In this document: positions 43,936 through 53,359 of the stretch, piece after piece
Position numbering within the stretch: the stretch's first letter is position 1
Layout: every line of letters begins with the position of its first letter
From: Thalassoroseus pseudoceratinae
Lineage (GTDB): Bacteria; Planctomycetota; Planctomycetia; Planctomycetales; Planctomycetaceae
DNA length: 64,000 nucleotides
Reading direction: 5' to 3'
Assembly (NCBI RefSeq): GCF_011634775.1
Contig: NZ_JAALXT010000001.1
Span: forward strand, 124,001 to 188,000
Translations under genes and position numbers: made by a program
The notes under the pieces: generated by a model
What the model was told of the DNA's origin: nothing
The model's input: the letters and a program-made list of their open reading frames with translations, nothing else
The model's database searches: none

Positions 43936-46203
43936 ATGCGACACTACTTCATGCGGACCGTTCTCGCGGTACTGCCGTTGTGCCTGGGCGTTGGCTGCGC
44001 TCATATGGCTGAACGGCAGGTTATCACGGCATTTACGACGGCGTTGGAAAAAGAGGACTATCAAACATTGAAAGTCCACACCAGCGACGACTTCAACGCC
44101 CGCGCACTGCGGACGGCCGAGGCGATGGAAGATATTCAGATTCTCCGCGTGCCGACCGGCGAAGTTTCCGTCGTTGAAGTCCAAGAGGAATCGCCGACGG
44201 AAAAACTCGTCGCCGTGACCAACGGGAAGCGAACCAAAAAGGTCTACTACCGCCTGAAACAGTCCGACGAATCCGAAGAGTGGGTCGTGGACGACGTTTA
44301 CCTCCGCCAAAACAAGGGCGGGGTGAAGGTGGACAAGTCGGTCGCGGAGCAAATGGATTTGCTGCTCAGCGTGCGGGAATTTCTCGACACCTGGCATGCC
44401 GGCGAACGGGATCGTGTATTGTCGGTGGTCACGATGGAACTCGCGGATTCGCTTCGGGCACTTCCACCAGAACACCTGGACCGCCTGACGAAACAGGTCG
44501 TTGCCGAACACGGGGCGTCGAAATCGTTCCGACCAAAAGCCCAACTCGATGACGATGTTGCGATCGTGTCATTGCCTCGCCCCACCGGCAAGATGATCCT
44601 GAAGATGAAACTGCTCGAGGACCGCTGGAAAGTCGCGGACGTCGCCGTGGAATCCCGGAAAGACAAAGAGCACATCGAATCGCTGAGAAAAACGGCGATG
44701 GCGATGCAGTCCGTAACGCAATTCTTGTCTGCATACGCCGAACAAGATCGCGAACGCTTGGCGAAAGTGTGTCACTCGAAACTTTATGAGGACTGTCTGG
44801 CATTGGCCGACCTCTCGCAAGAACAACTTCCGAGCAGCACGCTCGATGGAGCGGAATACTACGTCAAAATGGAAGGCCGCCAAGCGGACTACATCATCGA
44901 ACAACCGAACCGAGTTGTGCGTTTGAGCCTGTCACGAGGTGGTGTGGAATTGCAGGAGCTGCCGGAAGATTCCCCATACGTCGTCGAAGAAGTCACGCTC
45001 TACGAAACCGGTGGTGTCACTGATGAAGTTGCCGAGAAACGCCTTTCGGTCGTGTTCACGGGGCAGGCAATTCTGCAACTGTTCCAAGAGGCGGTCCGTG
45101 ATGGCAATCTCCCGATGATTCGCAATCTCGTGACCGCGGACTTCAACGAACGCGTCTGGCGGATGGTTCCCAACGACGACGTCTCCCAACTGGCACCGCA
45201 TTTGTTCTCGAATCCGATCGACCGTGTTGTTTCGACCCAATTCGACGGAGCGGTGAGTCGGTTCACAGTGTCGCAAGGCGGTCTGGATTTGACTTACGTG
45301 CTGCTCGATCATCGGGGTCGCGTGCGAGTTGACGACGTGAAATTCGAGAACGCCGACCAGATCGTTTCGATGAAAGAAACGATGGAAATTCTCTTGCCGA
45401 TCCGAACCTACGCCTCCGCATTGGCTGCGGGGGACACGGAGACCTTGCAACGGTATTCATCGAATGACCTCAACCGGTTGGTGTGGACTCAAGCCGAGTC
45501 TGTCCCCAAAGCCGGTCAGGCGGTGATTTCCCATCTGGGTTGCCCGTTGGCCGACATTCGTGAAGTCGGCACGGACAGCATGATGGTGGTGTTGGGGGAT
45601 GAAAACTTTGGGGCGAAAGTGATGCTCGTCGATGAGCATGGGCACCGCTTGGTGGATGACATCATCGTTGTGAACGGCAAGCAGCCAGAACAACGAGCGT
45701 TCCACAAACGTGTGCTGCGAACGGAGATCGCATACCACGCCTCGCAAGACACGTTGCCATCGCGACAGAAGATGACACCAACCATGCCATCGCCTGGCGA
45801 CACAGGGTCGGCTCCCGAAGTTCTCACCGCCGAGCAAACCGAACCTGCGGAAGCTCTTCCGAGCCAACCGCTTCCGACACAGCCTTCAGCGGAACCGGCT
45901 TGGCCATCGGCTTCACCGATCCAACCGGCTTCCTTCGAGGAATTCGCTCCGCAGGAGTTGATGGAACCAGCTACCGAAGCGATTCCAACCGGGGCCATTC
46001 CATTGCCGATGGAGGACGAAGAACTCCCAGCGATGTCCTTCCGCCCCGTCGAAGCCGAGGAATGGGATGTTTCCCTGCCGATTGAACCTGCTCCAACAAC
46101 GCAGGCAGTCGAACCCACTCCGACCGGCAACTCGACTTCCAAATCCAATTTCCAAGTCATTCCGGATGATGATGCATTCGCCTCCCCGCCGGGTTTGGAA
46201 TAG
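43936..46203 (+). CDS. Large lipoprotein-like protein with five tandem divergent repeats
   Basis: The protein has 755 residues. The signal is AVLPLCLGVGC with a weak lipobox at Cys21. Five units of about 105 residues fill 27-125, 138-242, 248-356, 366-472 and 475-582. Each starts with a helical pattern 'L..F..a...gd...l......fn' and ends in an edge strand: WVVDDVYL (116-123), WKVADVAV (231-238), YVVEEVTL (348-355), VRVDDVKF (463-470) and RLVDDIIV (571-578). This suggests repeated NTF2/SnoaL-like domains, although I cannot confirm the fold. A Pro/Glu/Ser-rich tail (about 600-755) is disordered. No catalytic residue pattern is evident. Secreted or outer-membrane-linked structural role is possible. 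It is convergent with the next gene, one base apart. Confidence 0.7.
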   Translation: MRHYFMRTVLAVLPLCLGVGCAHMAERQVITAFTTALEKEDYQTLKVHTSDDFNARALRTAEAMEDIQILRVPTGEVSVVEVQEESPTEKLVAVTNGKRTKKVYYRLKQSDESEEWVVDDVYLRQNKGGVKVDKSVAEQMDLLLSVREFLDTWHAGERDRVLSVVTMELADSLRALPPEHLDRLTKQVVAEHGASKSFRPKAQLDDDVAIVSLPRPTGKMILKMKLLEDRWKVADVAVESRKDKEHIESLRKTAMAMQSVTQFLSAYAEQDRERLAKVCHSKLYEDCLALADLSQEQLPSSTLDGAEYYVKMEGRQADYIIEQPNRVVRLSLSRGGVELQELPEDSPYVVEEVTLYETGGVTDEVAEKRLSVVFTGQAILQLFQEAVRDGNLPMIRNLVTADFNERVWRMVPNDDVSQLAPHLFSNPIDRVVSTQFDGAVSRFTVSQGGLDLTYVLLDHRGRVRVDDVKFENADQIVSMKETMEILLPIRTYASALAAGDTETLQRYSSNDLNRLVWTQAESVPKAGQAVISHLGCPLADIREVGTDSMMVVLGDENFGAKVMLVDEHGHRLVDDIIVVNGKQPEQRAFHKRVLRTEIAYHASQDTLPSRQKMTPTMPSPGDTGSAPEVLTAEQTEPAEALPSQPLPTQPSAEPAWPSASPIQPASFEEFAPQELMEPATEAIPTGAIPLPMEDEELPAMSFRPVEAEEWDVSLPIEPAPTTQAVEPTPTGNSTSKSNFQVIPDDDAFASPPGLE

Positions 46204-46204
46204 G

Positions 46205-46978
46205 CTACTGAAAGATCGTTTCGAGCAGGAATCCGACGACGAAACCACTCGCGGCACCAATGGCGACCTGGTGGATCGCGTAGCCGATCGACCAGGCCAG
46301 TCCGCCTCGCCAACCGATGTTCTCACGGGCGAGTCTTCGTCCCAGTGCTTCGCCGAATGATTCTTGGAGTGTCGTGACGGCCGTCCTATGCTTCAGGGTT
46401 CCCAAGACGGCTCCCATCAGGGCTCCTTCGAGTGTCAACCCAACCGCTCCACAGAGGGCCCAAACTTCCGCCGAGGGCCACGAGAGTTCCGGCATCAACG
46501 CCGACCGAATGAGCCAAAACATCGGGCAGACACCAGCCAATGTCGCAGAAATGACCGCTGGAAACTGCAACTGATTAGCGAACTGTTGCCGCTCGGCTTC
46601 CCATTGCGGAAGGAAGCCTCCAAGTCCGGAAAACGGACTCACGTCGTGACGCGACGCCCAGGCACTCCAGGAAATCGCCACGCCCCGCAAGCTGCTGAAT
46701 GCGAACAACCCTAAGCCGCCCCCGAAAAGCCAAAGTTGCTCGCTAGTCCAACGGGAATTTGGCAGAAATTCGATCACTTGGGCGACGGCTCCGCCCGCGA
46801 GAAATCCGCACAGCCAAGTGACGATCCACGGCACGGCTCCGGAAAACGCTCGGAATAGGCTCACGCAGACCAAGAACGCTAACCCCAGCGGCAACAGGAG
46901 CAACGCGAGTAACGGGGTGAGCAAGAACGGGGTGCTGGGCCGTAATTCGGATTCGGGTGGCTCAAGTGGGGCGGACAA
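46205..46978 (-). CDS. Multi-pass membrane protein of unknown function
   Basis: The protein has 257 residues from TTG at 46978; AAGG lies 9 bp upstream and no internal ATG precedes residue 160. About five to six hydrophobic segments are visible, for example LLALLLLPLGLAFLVCVSLF, VTWLCGFLAGGAVAQVIEFL, FAVISATLAGVCPMFWLI-type stretches and GVAIGAASGFVVGFLLETIF. A cytoplasmic loop has FGEALGRRLARENIGWRGG. No transporter or enzyme motif is recognised; it may be an integral envelope protein. It runs convergently into the five-repeat lipoprotein gene and has a 436-bp upstream gap. Confidence 0.65.
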   Translation of the reverse strand: MSAPLEPPESELRPSTPFLLTPLLALLLLPLGLAFLVCVSLFRAFSGAVPWIVTWLCGFLAGGAVAQVIEFLPNSRWTSEQLWLFGGGLGLFAFSSLRGVAISWSAWASRHDVSPFSGLGGFLPQWEAERQQFANQLQFPAVISATLAGVCPMFWLIRSALMPELSWPSAEVWALCGAVGLTLEGALMGAVLGTLKHRTAVTTLQESFGEALGRRLARENIGWRGGLAWSIGYAIHQVAIGAASGFVVGFLLETIFQ

Positions 46979-47414
46979 TGTACGGTGCCTTCCCCTTCAA
47001 GCGTCGAAGTGTCGTCCTTGATAATTTCGTTCGATTGATTGCCGCAACTCCCTCAGGTCAAATCAGATGCCGTTCGAGTCAACACGTGAACTCGCACGCC
47101 GGAAAACTTCGAATTCATGCTCAACAAACCGAAAATTGTTTCCATCTTGACAGAGAAGCGGCCGATAATCAAAGATTAGGCTTGTCGAAGCCCCAAAAGC
47201 GCAAGGCTTCGTACGAGGAATAACCGACCACACAAACAACGGCAATAGTGAAAATTCATCCACACATGAATTCTTCCAACATCAATCGACCACCAATGCT
47301 CCATCTTGCCAAAACAACCACAACATCTAGCATAGAGTCGGTCTGGCTAACTTGTCCGCGCTTCTGCGGTTCCTGCCGCATCCGTCCACGGCCTCAAACA
47401 CGAGGACACGCTCC
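46979..47414. other. Divergent intergenic region before the HEAT/propeller gene
   Basis: These 436 bp separate the membrane-protein gene (minus) from the plus-strand propeller gene. A short TTG-led frame from 47352 is only an extension of the downstream gene. A TTGACA lies at 47147-47152, but no matching -10 box follows at 16-18 nt. An alternative-hairpin segment at 47179-47211 is listed separately. Nothing else stands out. Confidence 0.5.
47179..47211. promoter_or_regulatory. Two mutually exclusive hairpins
   Basis: GGCTT (47179-47183) pairs with AAGCC (47188-47192) around a 4-nt loop. The same segment, as CGAAGCC (47186-47192), can instead pair with GGCTTCG (47205-47211) over a 12-nt loop. 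Competing helices of this sort occur in attenuators, but no T-tract follows and no leader is known here. Confidence 0.25.
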
Positions 47415-50400
47415 ATGTCACATAAGACCGATGGAGTCACCGTAACGCCTGAACACATCGAACGGGACGTTCGAAGTTTCAGCACCAACATCATCAGCCT
47501 GACGGCTTTTTTACTGTCGACGGGACTGTGGTATCAGTCTCCGGTACGCGGTGAGGGACCGGCAGCAGCTCAGACTCAGAAAGCCCGCCCCGCTGCCGCA
47601 AATTCGCCTGACGCATGGGGTTTAAACGCTCCCTGGCGTGTGAACCGCGGTCTTCAGCAACTTCTCCGACGGGCGGATCAATTCGCCGCCGAGAATCGTT
47701 TCCAAGAAGCGATTTCCCTCTGGCAAGAAGCTCTTAACCATACCGACCGTGCCGCATCGACGAGCACAAGCCAAACGATCGAAACGCTCCTTGGCGACCG
47801 CGAACGAGAGAAGAAGTTTCGCTACGGAACCTTCCAACCGATTCGTCGCGAAATTGAAGCTCGATTGGCCCAATTGCCGGACTCCGGAAGTCGGCTTTAC
47901 CGATTGCAGGCCAACACGGAAGCTCAGGTTCTCCTCAATCTCGCCGAGAACGAGTCCCCCTCCCAAGCCGATCGCGTTGTGACCCAACGCTATTTCCTCA
48001 GCGATCATGGTGATGATGCTCTCTGGCGACGTGCGTCCGAAGCGTTCGATCGCCAGAATTTTGTGGTCGCCAGTCGAATGATTGACCGGATTGTCCAGGA
48101 GCATCCGCGTAGCAGTATTCCGCGAGATTGGTTGCTACTGCGGAAATCTGTTGCGGAAGCTCGTCTCGGCGAATTGCGTGAAGCCAAGGCAAGCTGGACC
48201 GCCTTCCTCGCACTGAATCACAACCAAGTTCCCTCGGCAATTCAACAAGCGGTCGGTCGTGAACTGGAGCGCATGTTCGTCCGTGCAGATCGATCGGGAC
48301 TGGAAGAAACGAGCTATCAGAGTTCTTCATTCAGTCTGGGCCGTACATTCACGGGAGAGCCCGTCACGGAGTCTTGGATCCACTCGTTTGAATATCCAAT
48401 GACCGTCAAAACCGTAGGATCAACTGCCAAGTCCCAGACTTCGTATCACGAAATTCTGGAGCGTTGGCAATCCAACGGTTGGAGACCAACGGTTGATTTG
48501 GTATCCCGCGATGGCAAATTGTATTTCTATGGCACCGAACACGTTTCGTGTTGCGACGCTGCGACCGGCCGATTCCTGTGGCGGACCACTCACGGAAATG
48601 AATACGCATTCGATGGCCTATCGAAAGCGTATGGCAATGCTGCTAGTGGGCGAGACCGAGTTCGTCCCTCCGAGCTTGAGAGTGTCCGGCTGTTCGGCGA
48701 CCGTGTTCATCCCATGCTCACCGTCTCCCATGGACATCTCTATTGTCTGGAAGGGCGGGTCTTGGACATCGGCAAACATAGCCCGGGTGGAGATTCTCCT
48801 TTCGCAAATTCGTCAACGAATCGCACACGTTTGGGTCCAATTTCCCTTGCGGCTTACGATGCGAATTCGGGCAAATTGAAATGGTCGAAGCAAGCAACAG
48901 AAGCCATTGGTGTGCAAGGAGATGCGGCGTTGCCATGCGGTTTCCTGGCGGCCCCCGCCGTATCCGGCAATCAGCTTTTTGTCCCCGTGAGCCGCTCCGG
49001 CGAGATCGTCATGCTCGCACTGTCTGCAGCGACGGGCGAAACGATTTGGCAAACCACACTTTGCGACGAACCATCTTCCGGGGCGGTCCCCTGGTCACCG
49101 GTGGGCCTCAATGTGAGCGGAAGCGACTTGTACGTTGCCACCGGAATGGGACTCGTTTTTGCGTTCGATGTTCAAACCGGGCAGATGCATTGGGCTACAC
49201 GCTACGATCGCACAGGAGTTCGGAAAGCGAACGCAGGTGGACGGCCGCAAGCCAGCGATTGGCTCCCGGAAGTTGACGGATGGGAAACCGACCAATTGAT
49301 CGCGGACGGTTCCACTCTGATCGTCTTACCATCCGACCTGGGTCGGTTGGTCGCGTTGGACCGCAGAACCGGTGCCCTGAAATGGGATTCCCCACGATCA
49401 ACAGACACCATTAGCTACGGCTTCGATGCCGACCAGTCTATCACCGCTCCGACGGCAACGCGTGAGTACTCCCCGAACGCCGATGAAGACATCCGAAGCG
49501 CGGAATATCTGATCGGACATTCGAAGACATCCTTGTATGTCGGCGGAAGACGAGTGGTCCGCTGCTATGGCACTCACTCTGGCAAATTGATTTGGGAAGC
49601 CGGACTCGAGAATGCGTGCGGACGTGGGATCATCGTTAACAACTCGTTGTACGTTCCTGATGGCCGAACGATCCGTCAACTCGATCTCGAAACGGGATCT
49701 CAACTTGGCCGAACGTCGTTCCTCAGTGCAACCGATGAGCCCGTGGGAAATCTTGCCAGCGATGGGCAGCGATTGTTCGTGGTGGGATGCGAACGGGTCT
49801 TATCGCTCATTGAACTCGACGAAAAACTCCACGAGTTGCGTCAGGAAGTTCTCGCGGGAGACACTTCGTCATCATTACTGCGGATGAAGCTCAATGCCCG
49901 CCAAGGAGACTTAGATCAATCCGTGGCGGACTTGCGCGTGGTAGAACGGATGCTGCGACGACAGTCCGGTCCGCGAGTCGCACGTCAGGCGGTTGTCGAT
50001 GGCTTGATTGAACTTGATCTCGCGAATTCCCGTCCCGAACTCACCGTGCAATGGTTGGCCGACATTTACCGAGTCGCGATTGCAGAAACGATCTCTGGAT
50101 CCGACGCGCATGCTCGTAATGATGATCAGCATGATGAATCCGTCGCTGATTCTCGACCGCGTGCCTTGCTGGCAACGGCACTCACCGCGATGACGAAGTC
50201 GGCCCAACCGCCAAGTACTCCAATTCGGTTTGCGAGCGCGGAAGACGAGTCCATTCCGTCCTACGCGAGCGATTCGCTGTACCCGATCCTGCAAAACGCA
50301 TGGTTGTGGAGAATGGCCAAATTGGAGGATGAAGCAACACGGGCGGTCGCACGAATTGTTGCAGAGAACAGTGCTTCCTACCTTTTCGATTCTTTGGCAA

Positions 50401-51506
50401 ACCCAGACCCGCTCGCGCGTCGCTTCGCGATTGCCGGCTTAGAGCAACTTCAGTCTCCGACGGTGTTGTCGGCTCTGGAACATGCACTCGAAGACCCTGC
50501 GGACTCTGTTCGTTTGCGGTCTGCGGTCGCGTTGCTTAACCGAGGACATCAAGAAAGCCTGTGGACACTCATTTCTCTGTTGAATAGCCCGGAATTGAGC
50601 ACTCGGCGACGCGCGATCGAAGCACTTCGATCGGCAACCGCACAGCAATTTGGTTATCACTATGAATCGGTCGGCGAGGCCGATCAAGCAGCGATCGAAC
50701 AGTGGTTGGATTGGTTCGATCAATCCGGCTTGGCAGCGGACCTGAAGTTGCCGGTGCGAGTCGATGACGCTCCGATCGGGCGGCTCTTGCTCACCAACAA
50801 CAAGCTGCAACGTTTGCGGGAAACCGACGCGAACGGTGACGAAGTTTGGTCGAAAAACAACGTGAAGAATATTTGGAGTTGTCGTGGACTGCCGGATGGG
50901 CATCGTGTTATCACGACAACAACCAGCCCGCGAGCCGTGATTGAATACAATGAGAATGGTCAGGAGATCTGGAAGAAATCCGATCTGCCCGGCACACCGT
51001 TTTCGGCGGTGCGTCTGAGCAACGGCCATCTTTTGGTCGCGTGCAATAACAAAAAAGTCTACGAATTCCGCCGCGATGAAACCGTCGCTCGGACCATCGA
51101 ATTGCCTGGCATTCCGCATTGGGTGAGTCGATTGGAAAACGGCAATATCCTCATTGCGTTAACCGGATCGGGCTCCACCCCCAGCGAAGTTCGTGAAGTC
51201 GATTTGACTGGCAAAGTCGTTTGGCAGGTCAAGTCCTTCCGAACTCCGGTCGCGGCACATCGACTTCCTAACGGGAACACGCTCGTTGCTGATAGTTCCA
51301 CACGTCTGATTCAGGAATTCAACGCCAACGGACAGCCGGTTTGGGTTCACCGTTGGCAGGGCAATCAACGGCTCAATTGTGTGCATCGCACTTCTGACGG
51401 TAAGACACTCGTCGTGGATGACGAAGGACTAGCCGAGATCGATTTACGTGGTCGTGTGACCCGGCGAATTGAAGAATCTGGCATGCGATGTCTTGATCAG
51501 TTCTAA
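47415..51506 (+). CDS. PQQ-type beta-propeller plus HEAT plus second propeller, secreted
   Basis: The protein has 1363 residues from the ATG at 47415, with GAGGA eight bases upstream; the frame extends to 47352 but starts TTG. An N-terminal hydrophobic segment (SLTAFLLSTGLWY) is followed by a TPR-like region to about 300. A PQQ-like propeller spans about 365-790, with blades such as CCDAATGRFLWRT, LAAYDANSGKLKWSK, VFAFDVQTGQMHWA and LVALDRRTGALKWDS. HEAT-type repeats lie at about 995-1100. A second propeller at about 1118-1362 carries LSNGHLLVA, LENGNILIA and LPNGNTLVADSST. The HEAT-plus-propeller part is homologous to the next gene (51621-53300). No catalytic residues are evident; a sensing or scaffold role is possible. 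Confidence 0.8.
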   Translation: MSHKTDGVTVTPEHIERDVRSFSTNIISLTAFLLSTGLWYQSPVRGEGPAAAQTQKARPAAANSPDAWGLNAPWRVNRGLQQLLRRADQFAAENRFQEAISLWQEALNHTDRAASTSTSQTIETLLGDREREKKFRYGTFQPIRREIEARLAQLPDSGSRLYRLQANTEAQVLLNLAENESPSQADRVVTQRYFLSDHGDDALWRRASEAFDRQNFVVASRMIDRIVQEHPRSSIPRDWLLLRKSVAEARLGELREAKASWTAFLALNHNQVPSAIQQAVGRELERMFVRADRSGLEETSYQSSSFSLGRTFTGEPVTESWIHSFEYPMTVKTVGSTAKSQTSYHEILERWQSNGWRPTVDLVSRDGKLYFYGTEHVSCCDAATGRFLWRTTHGNEYAFDGLSKAYGNAASGRDRVRPSELESVRLFGDRVHPMLTVSHGHLYCLEGRVLDIGKHSPGGDSPFANSSTNRTRLGPISLAAYDANSGKLKWSKQATEAIGVQGDAALPCGFLAAPAVSGNQLFVPVSRSGEIVMLALSAATGETIWQTTLCDEPSSGAVPWSPVGLNVSGSDLYVATGMGLVFAFDVQTGQMHWATRYDRTGVRKANAGGRPQASDWLPEVDGWETDQLIADGSTLIVLPSDLGRLVALDRRTGALKWDSPRSTDTISYGFDADQSITAPTATREYSPNADEDIRSAEYLIGHSKTSLYVGGRRVVRCYGTHSGKLIWEAGLENACGRGIIVNNSLYVPDGRTIRQLDLETGSQLGRTSFLSATDEPVGNLASDGQRLFVVGCERVLSLIELDEKLHELRQEVLAGDTSSSLLRMKLNARQGDLDQSVADLRVVERMLRRQSGPRVARQAVVDGLIELDLANSRPELTVQWLADIYRVAIAETISGSDAHARNDDQHDESVADSRPRALLATALTAMTKSAQPPSTPIRFASAEDESIPSYASDSLYPILQNAWLWRMAKLEDEATRAVARIVAENSASYLFDSLANPDPLARRFAIAGLEQLQSPTVLSALEHALEDPADSVRLRSAVALLNRGHQESLWTLISLLNSPELSTRRRAIEALRSATAQQFGYHYESVGEADQAAIEQWLDWFDQSGLAADLKLPVRVDDAPIGRLLLTNNKLQRLRETDANGDEVWSKNNVKNIWSCRGLPDGHRVITTTTSPRAVIEYNENGQEIWKKSDLPGTPFSAVRLSNGHLLVACNNKKVYEFRRDETVARTIELPGIPHWVSRLENGNILIALTGSGSTPSEVREVDLTGKVVWQVKSFRTPVAAHRLPNGNTLVADSSTRLIQEFNANGQPVWVHRWQGNQRLNCVHRTSDGKTLVVDDEGLAEIDLRGRVTRRIEESGMRCLDQF

Positions 51507-51620
51507 GACTGCTCCCATTTCATTTCCGTGCGGCTGACTCCACGGAAATATCTCCTATTTTTTTCGAAGTGCAAGACGCATTTCAGGCTTATGACTATGA
51601 AACTTCTCCGGAGGTCAGGG

Positions 51621-53300
51621 ATGGACCGTATCGATCGTACCCTCTACGGAATGGTTCTAGGGTTCTGTTTACTTTCGGCGTCCGCGCCGGTTTTCGGTGG
51701 TTCCCAGATTGCAGTCGAGGAACCGCTCGCCGGTCCGTATACGCAGACGCTTCAAAAGTTCGGTCTGGAACCGACCCGCGAGTCTCTGCAACATTACCTG
51801 CAATCGCTGCACCCGGATCCGGAAGCCGTGCAAGCCATTCGCGACTTGATCGCTCAGCTTGGGCATCCCGACTTCCAGAAACGCGAAGCCGCGACGAAAA
51901 CTCTCTTGAAATCACCAGTGCACTTACCAGAGTTGCTGGAGGCCGCGATGCGGGAGTCCGACCCCGAGATTCGTTGGCGAGCCAAACAGATTTGGAAGTT
52001 GGCCCGTGGACGATCGAGCCGGATTCTCTATGCGGCATTCTCGGTGATCGAGCAAGGACAGATTACTGGTTTGGCCGAGCCAATTTTGTCGGCGTTTCCG
52101 TTGTGCAAGGCTCCGTATCTCGAACGGAAAGCGGCTGCGGCACTTGCGGTCGTGGCAACCGTGGATGATGTCGAAACCCTCAAGTGGGTGGCGATGGGAA
52201 CCCACGAAATCGCCGGTAGAAATCTCGCAGCGCGTACCGCCGCGATTGCAGCATTGGAACGTGTTCTCGGCAGTGACGCCGATCCCATTTTGGAGGAGTT
52301 GCAGAACGCATCTCAGCCGATGAAAGTCCAGGTGGCTGTTGCTCGAGCGCAATTGAATCATGGCAATCGAACGGCACTCGCAAGTTTGGGGCGATTGCTT
52401 TCGGCAGAGGAACTGGAAGTCCGTTTGCAAGCCATTCGAGCACTACGAAGTTCCACGCCGGAACGGTTCGGATACTCACCGTACGAAGGTTTTCAATCCC
52501 GCCAAGTCGCCGCAGAGGCTTGGCGTGAATGGATCGCCAACAACAGCACGACCGCAGAACTCACACTGCCACTCCGAGACATCGACGTCTTGCTGGGACG
52601 TACGTTGTTGACCAACTACACGCAACGGGAAGTCATTGAACTCGATCATCAACACAATGTGATTTGGCGAGCCGAAGTGAATGGGGCTTGGGGGTGTGAA
52701 GGACTGCCGAACGGGCACCGACTCATTGCATCTTACACGGGTAAGTTTCTCGTGGAGTTCGACGCGGCCGGTGATGAAGTTTGGCGGTTCGAAGAACTTC
52801 CCGACAAACCGTATAGCGTGCAGCGTCTCCCGAACGGTAACACTTTGGTTCCGTGTTACGGCGGGCAATTGCTGGAGATTCGTCCCGACAAGAGCATCGC
52901 GTGGGAGTTGGAGCTTCCCGAACGGGCGAAGTCGGCTCAAATGCTCGAGAGTGGCAACATCTTGCTAGTTCTCTACAACAGCGGGCGTGTGGTCGAAATC
53001 AATCGTGATGGCACAATCGTGTGGGAAGTCGAAGGCATGGAGCGACCATACTCGGTACAACGGTTGCCGAACGGTCATACGTTAGTGGCCAATCGAACAG
53101 AAAATCGTGTCGTGGAGATCAACCGTGCCGGGGAGGAACTTTGGTCCTATCAGAGTGAACCAAGCTTGTACCGTGCCCAACGCTTGCCGGATGGACACAC
53201 GTTGATCGTCAGTTCTGCAGGTCTAGTGGAGGTCGATAGCGCGGGCAATGTGGTCTGGTCGCGTGAGGAAGCGGGACTCCGCGGAGCCGATCGGTATTGA
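51621..53300 (+). CDS. HEAT-repeat plus beta-propeller protein, secreted
   Basis: The protein has 559 residues from the ATG at 51621, which has GGAGG six bases upstream; earlier starts lack it. Signal peptide MVLGFCLLSASAPVFGG. HEAT-type helices span about 70-313, with LGHPDFQKREAATKTLLKS, DPEIRWRAKQIWKLARG and LEVRLQAIRALRSSTPERFG. From about 320 to the end a propeller has repeated 'LPNGxTLV...G.vvEi...G...W' blades: LPNGHRLIAS, LPNGNTLVPC, LESGNILLVL, LPNGHTLVAN and LPDGHTLIVS. The same HEAT-plus-propeller arrangement forms the C-terminal third of the preceding protein, which stops 114 bp upstream, pointing to tandem duplication. Function unknown. Confidence 0.82.
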   Translation: MDRIDRTLYGMVLGFCLLSASAPVFGGSQIAVEEPLAGPYTQTLQKFGLEPTRESLQHYLQSLHPDPEAVQAIRDLIAQLGHPDFQKREAATKTLLKSPVHLPELLEAAMRESDPEIRWRAKQIWKLARGRSSRILYAAFSVIEQGQITGLAEPILSAFPLCKAPYLERKAAAALAVVATVDDVETLKWVAMGTHEIAGRNLAARTAAIAALERVLGSDADPILEELQNASQPMKVQVAVARAQLNHGNRTALASLGRLLSAEELEVRLQAIRALRSSTPERFGYSPYEGFQSRQVAAEAWREWIANNSTTAELTLPLRDIDVLLGRTLLTNYTQREVIELDHQHNVIWRAEVNGAWGCEGLPNGHRLIASYTGKFLVEFDAAGDEVWRFEELPDKPYSVQRLPNGNTLVPCYGGQLLEIRPDKSIAWELELPERAKSAQMLESGNILLVLYNSGRVVEINRDGTIVWEVEGMERPYSVQRLPNGHTLVANRTENRVVEINRAGEELWSYQSEPSLYRAQRLPDGHTLIVSSAGLVEVDSAGNVVWSREEAGLRGADRY

Positions 53301-53325
53301 TCCGCTGACCGAGAATTGAATTTGG

Positions 53326-53353
53326 TTGACACCCGGATCCCTGCGATTACAAT
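53326..53353 (+). promoter_or_regulatory. Sigma-70-type promoter upstream of tatC
   Basis: Perfect TTGACA (53326-53331), a 16-nt spacer, then TACAAT (53348-53353, one mismatch to TATAAT). Transcription would start near 53360. The next coding start (tatC, 53645) is about 285 nt away, so either a long leader or a separate RNA is made. Confidence 0.6.
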
Positions 53354-53359
53354 AAGCCC

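Noticed and set aside
47147-47152. TTGACA in the 46979-47414 gap
   Set aside because: No -10-like hexamer lies 16-18 nt downstream, so it is not called as a promoter.
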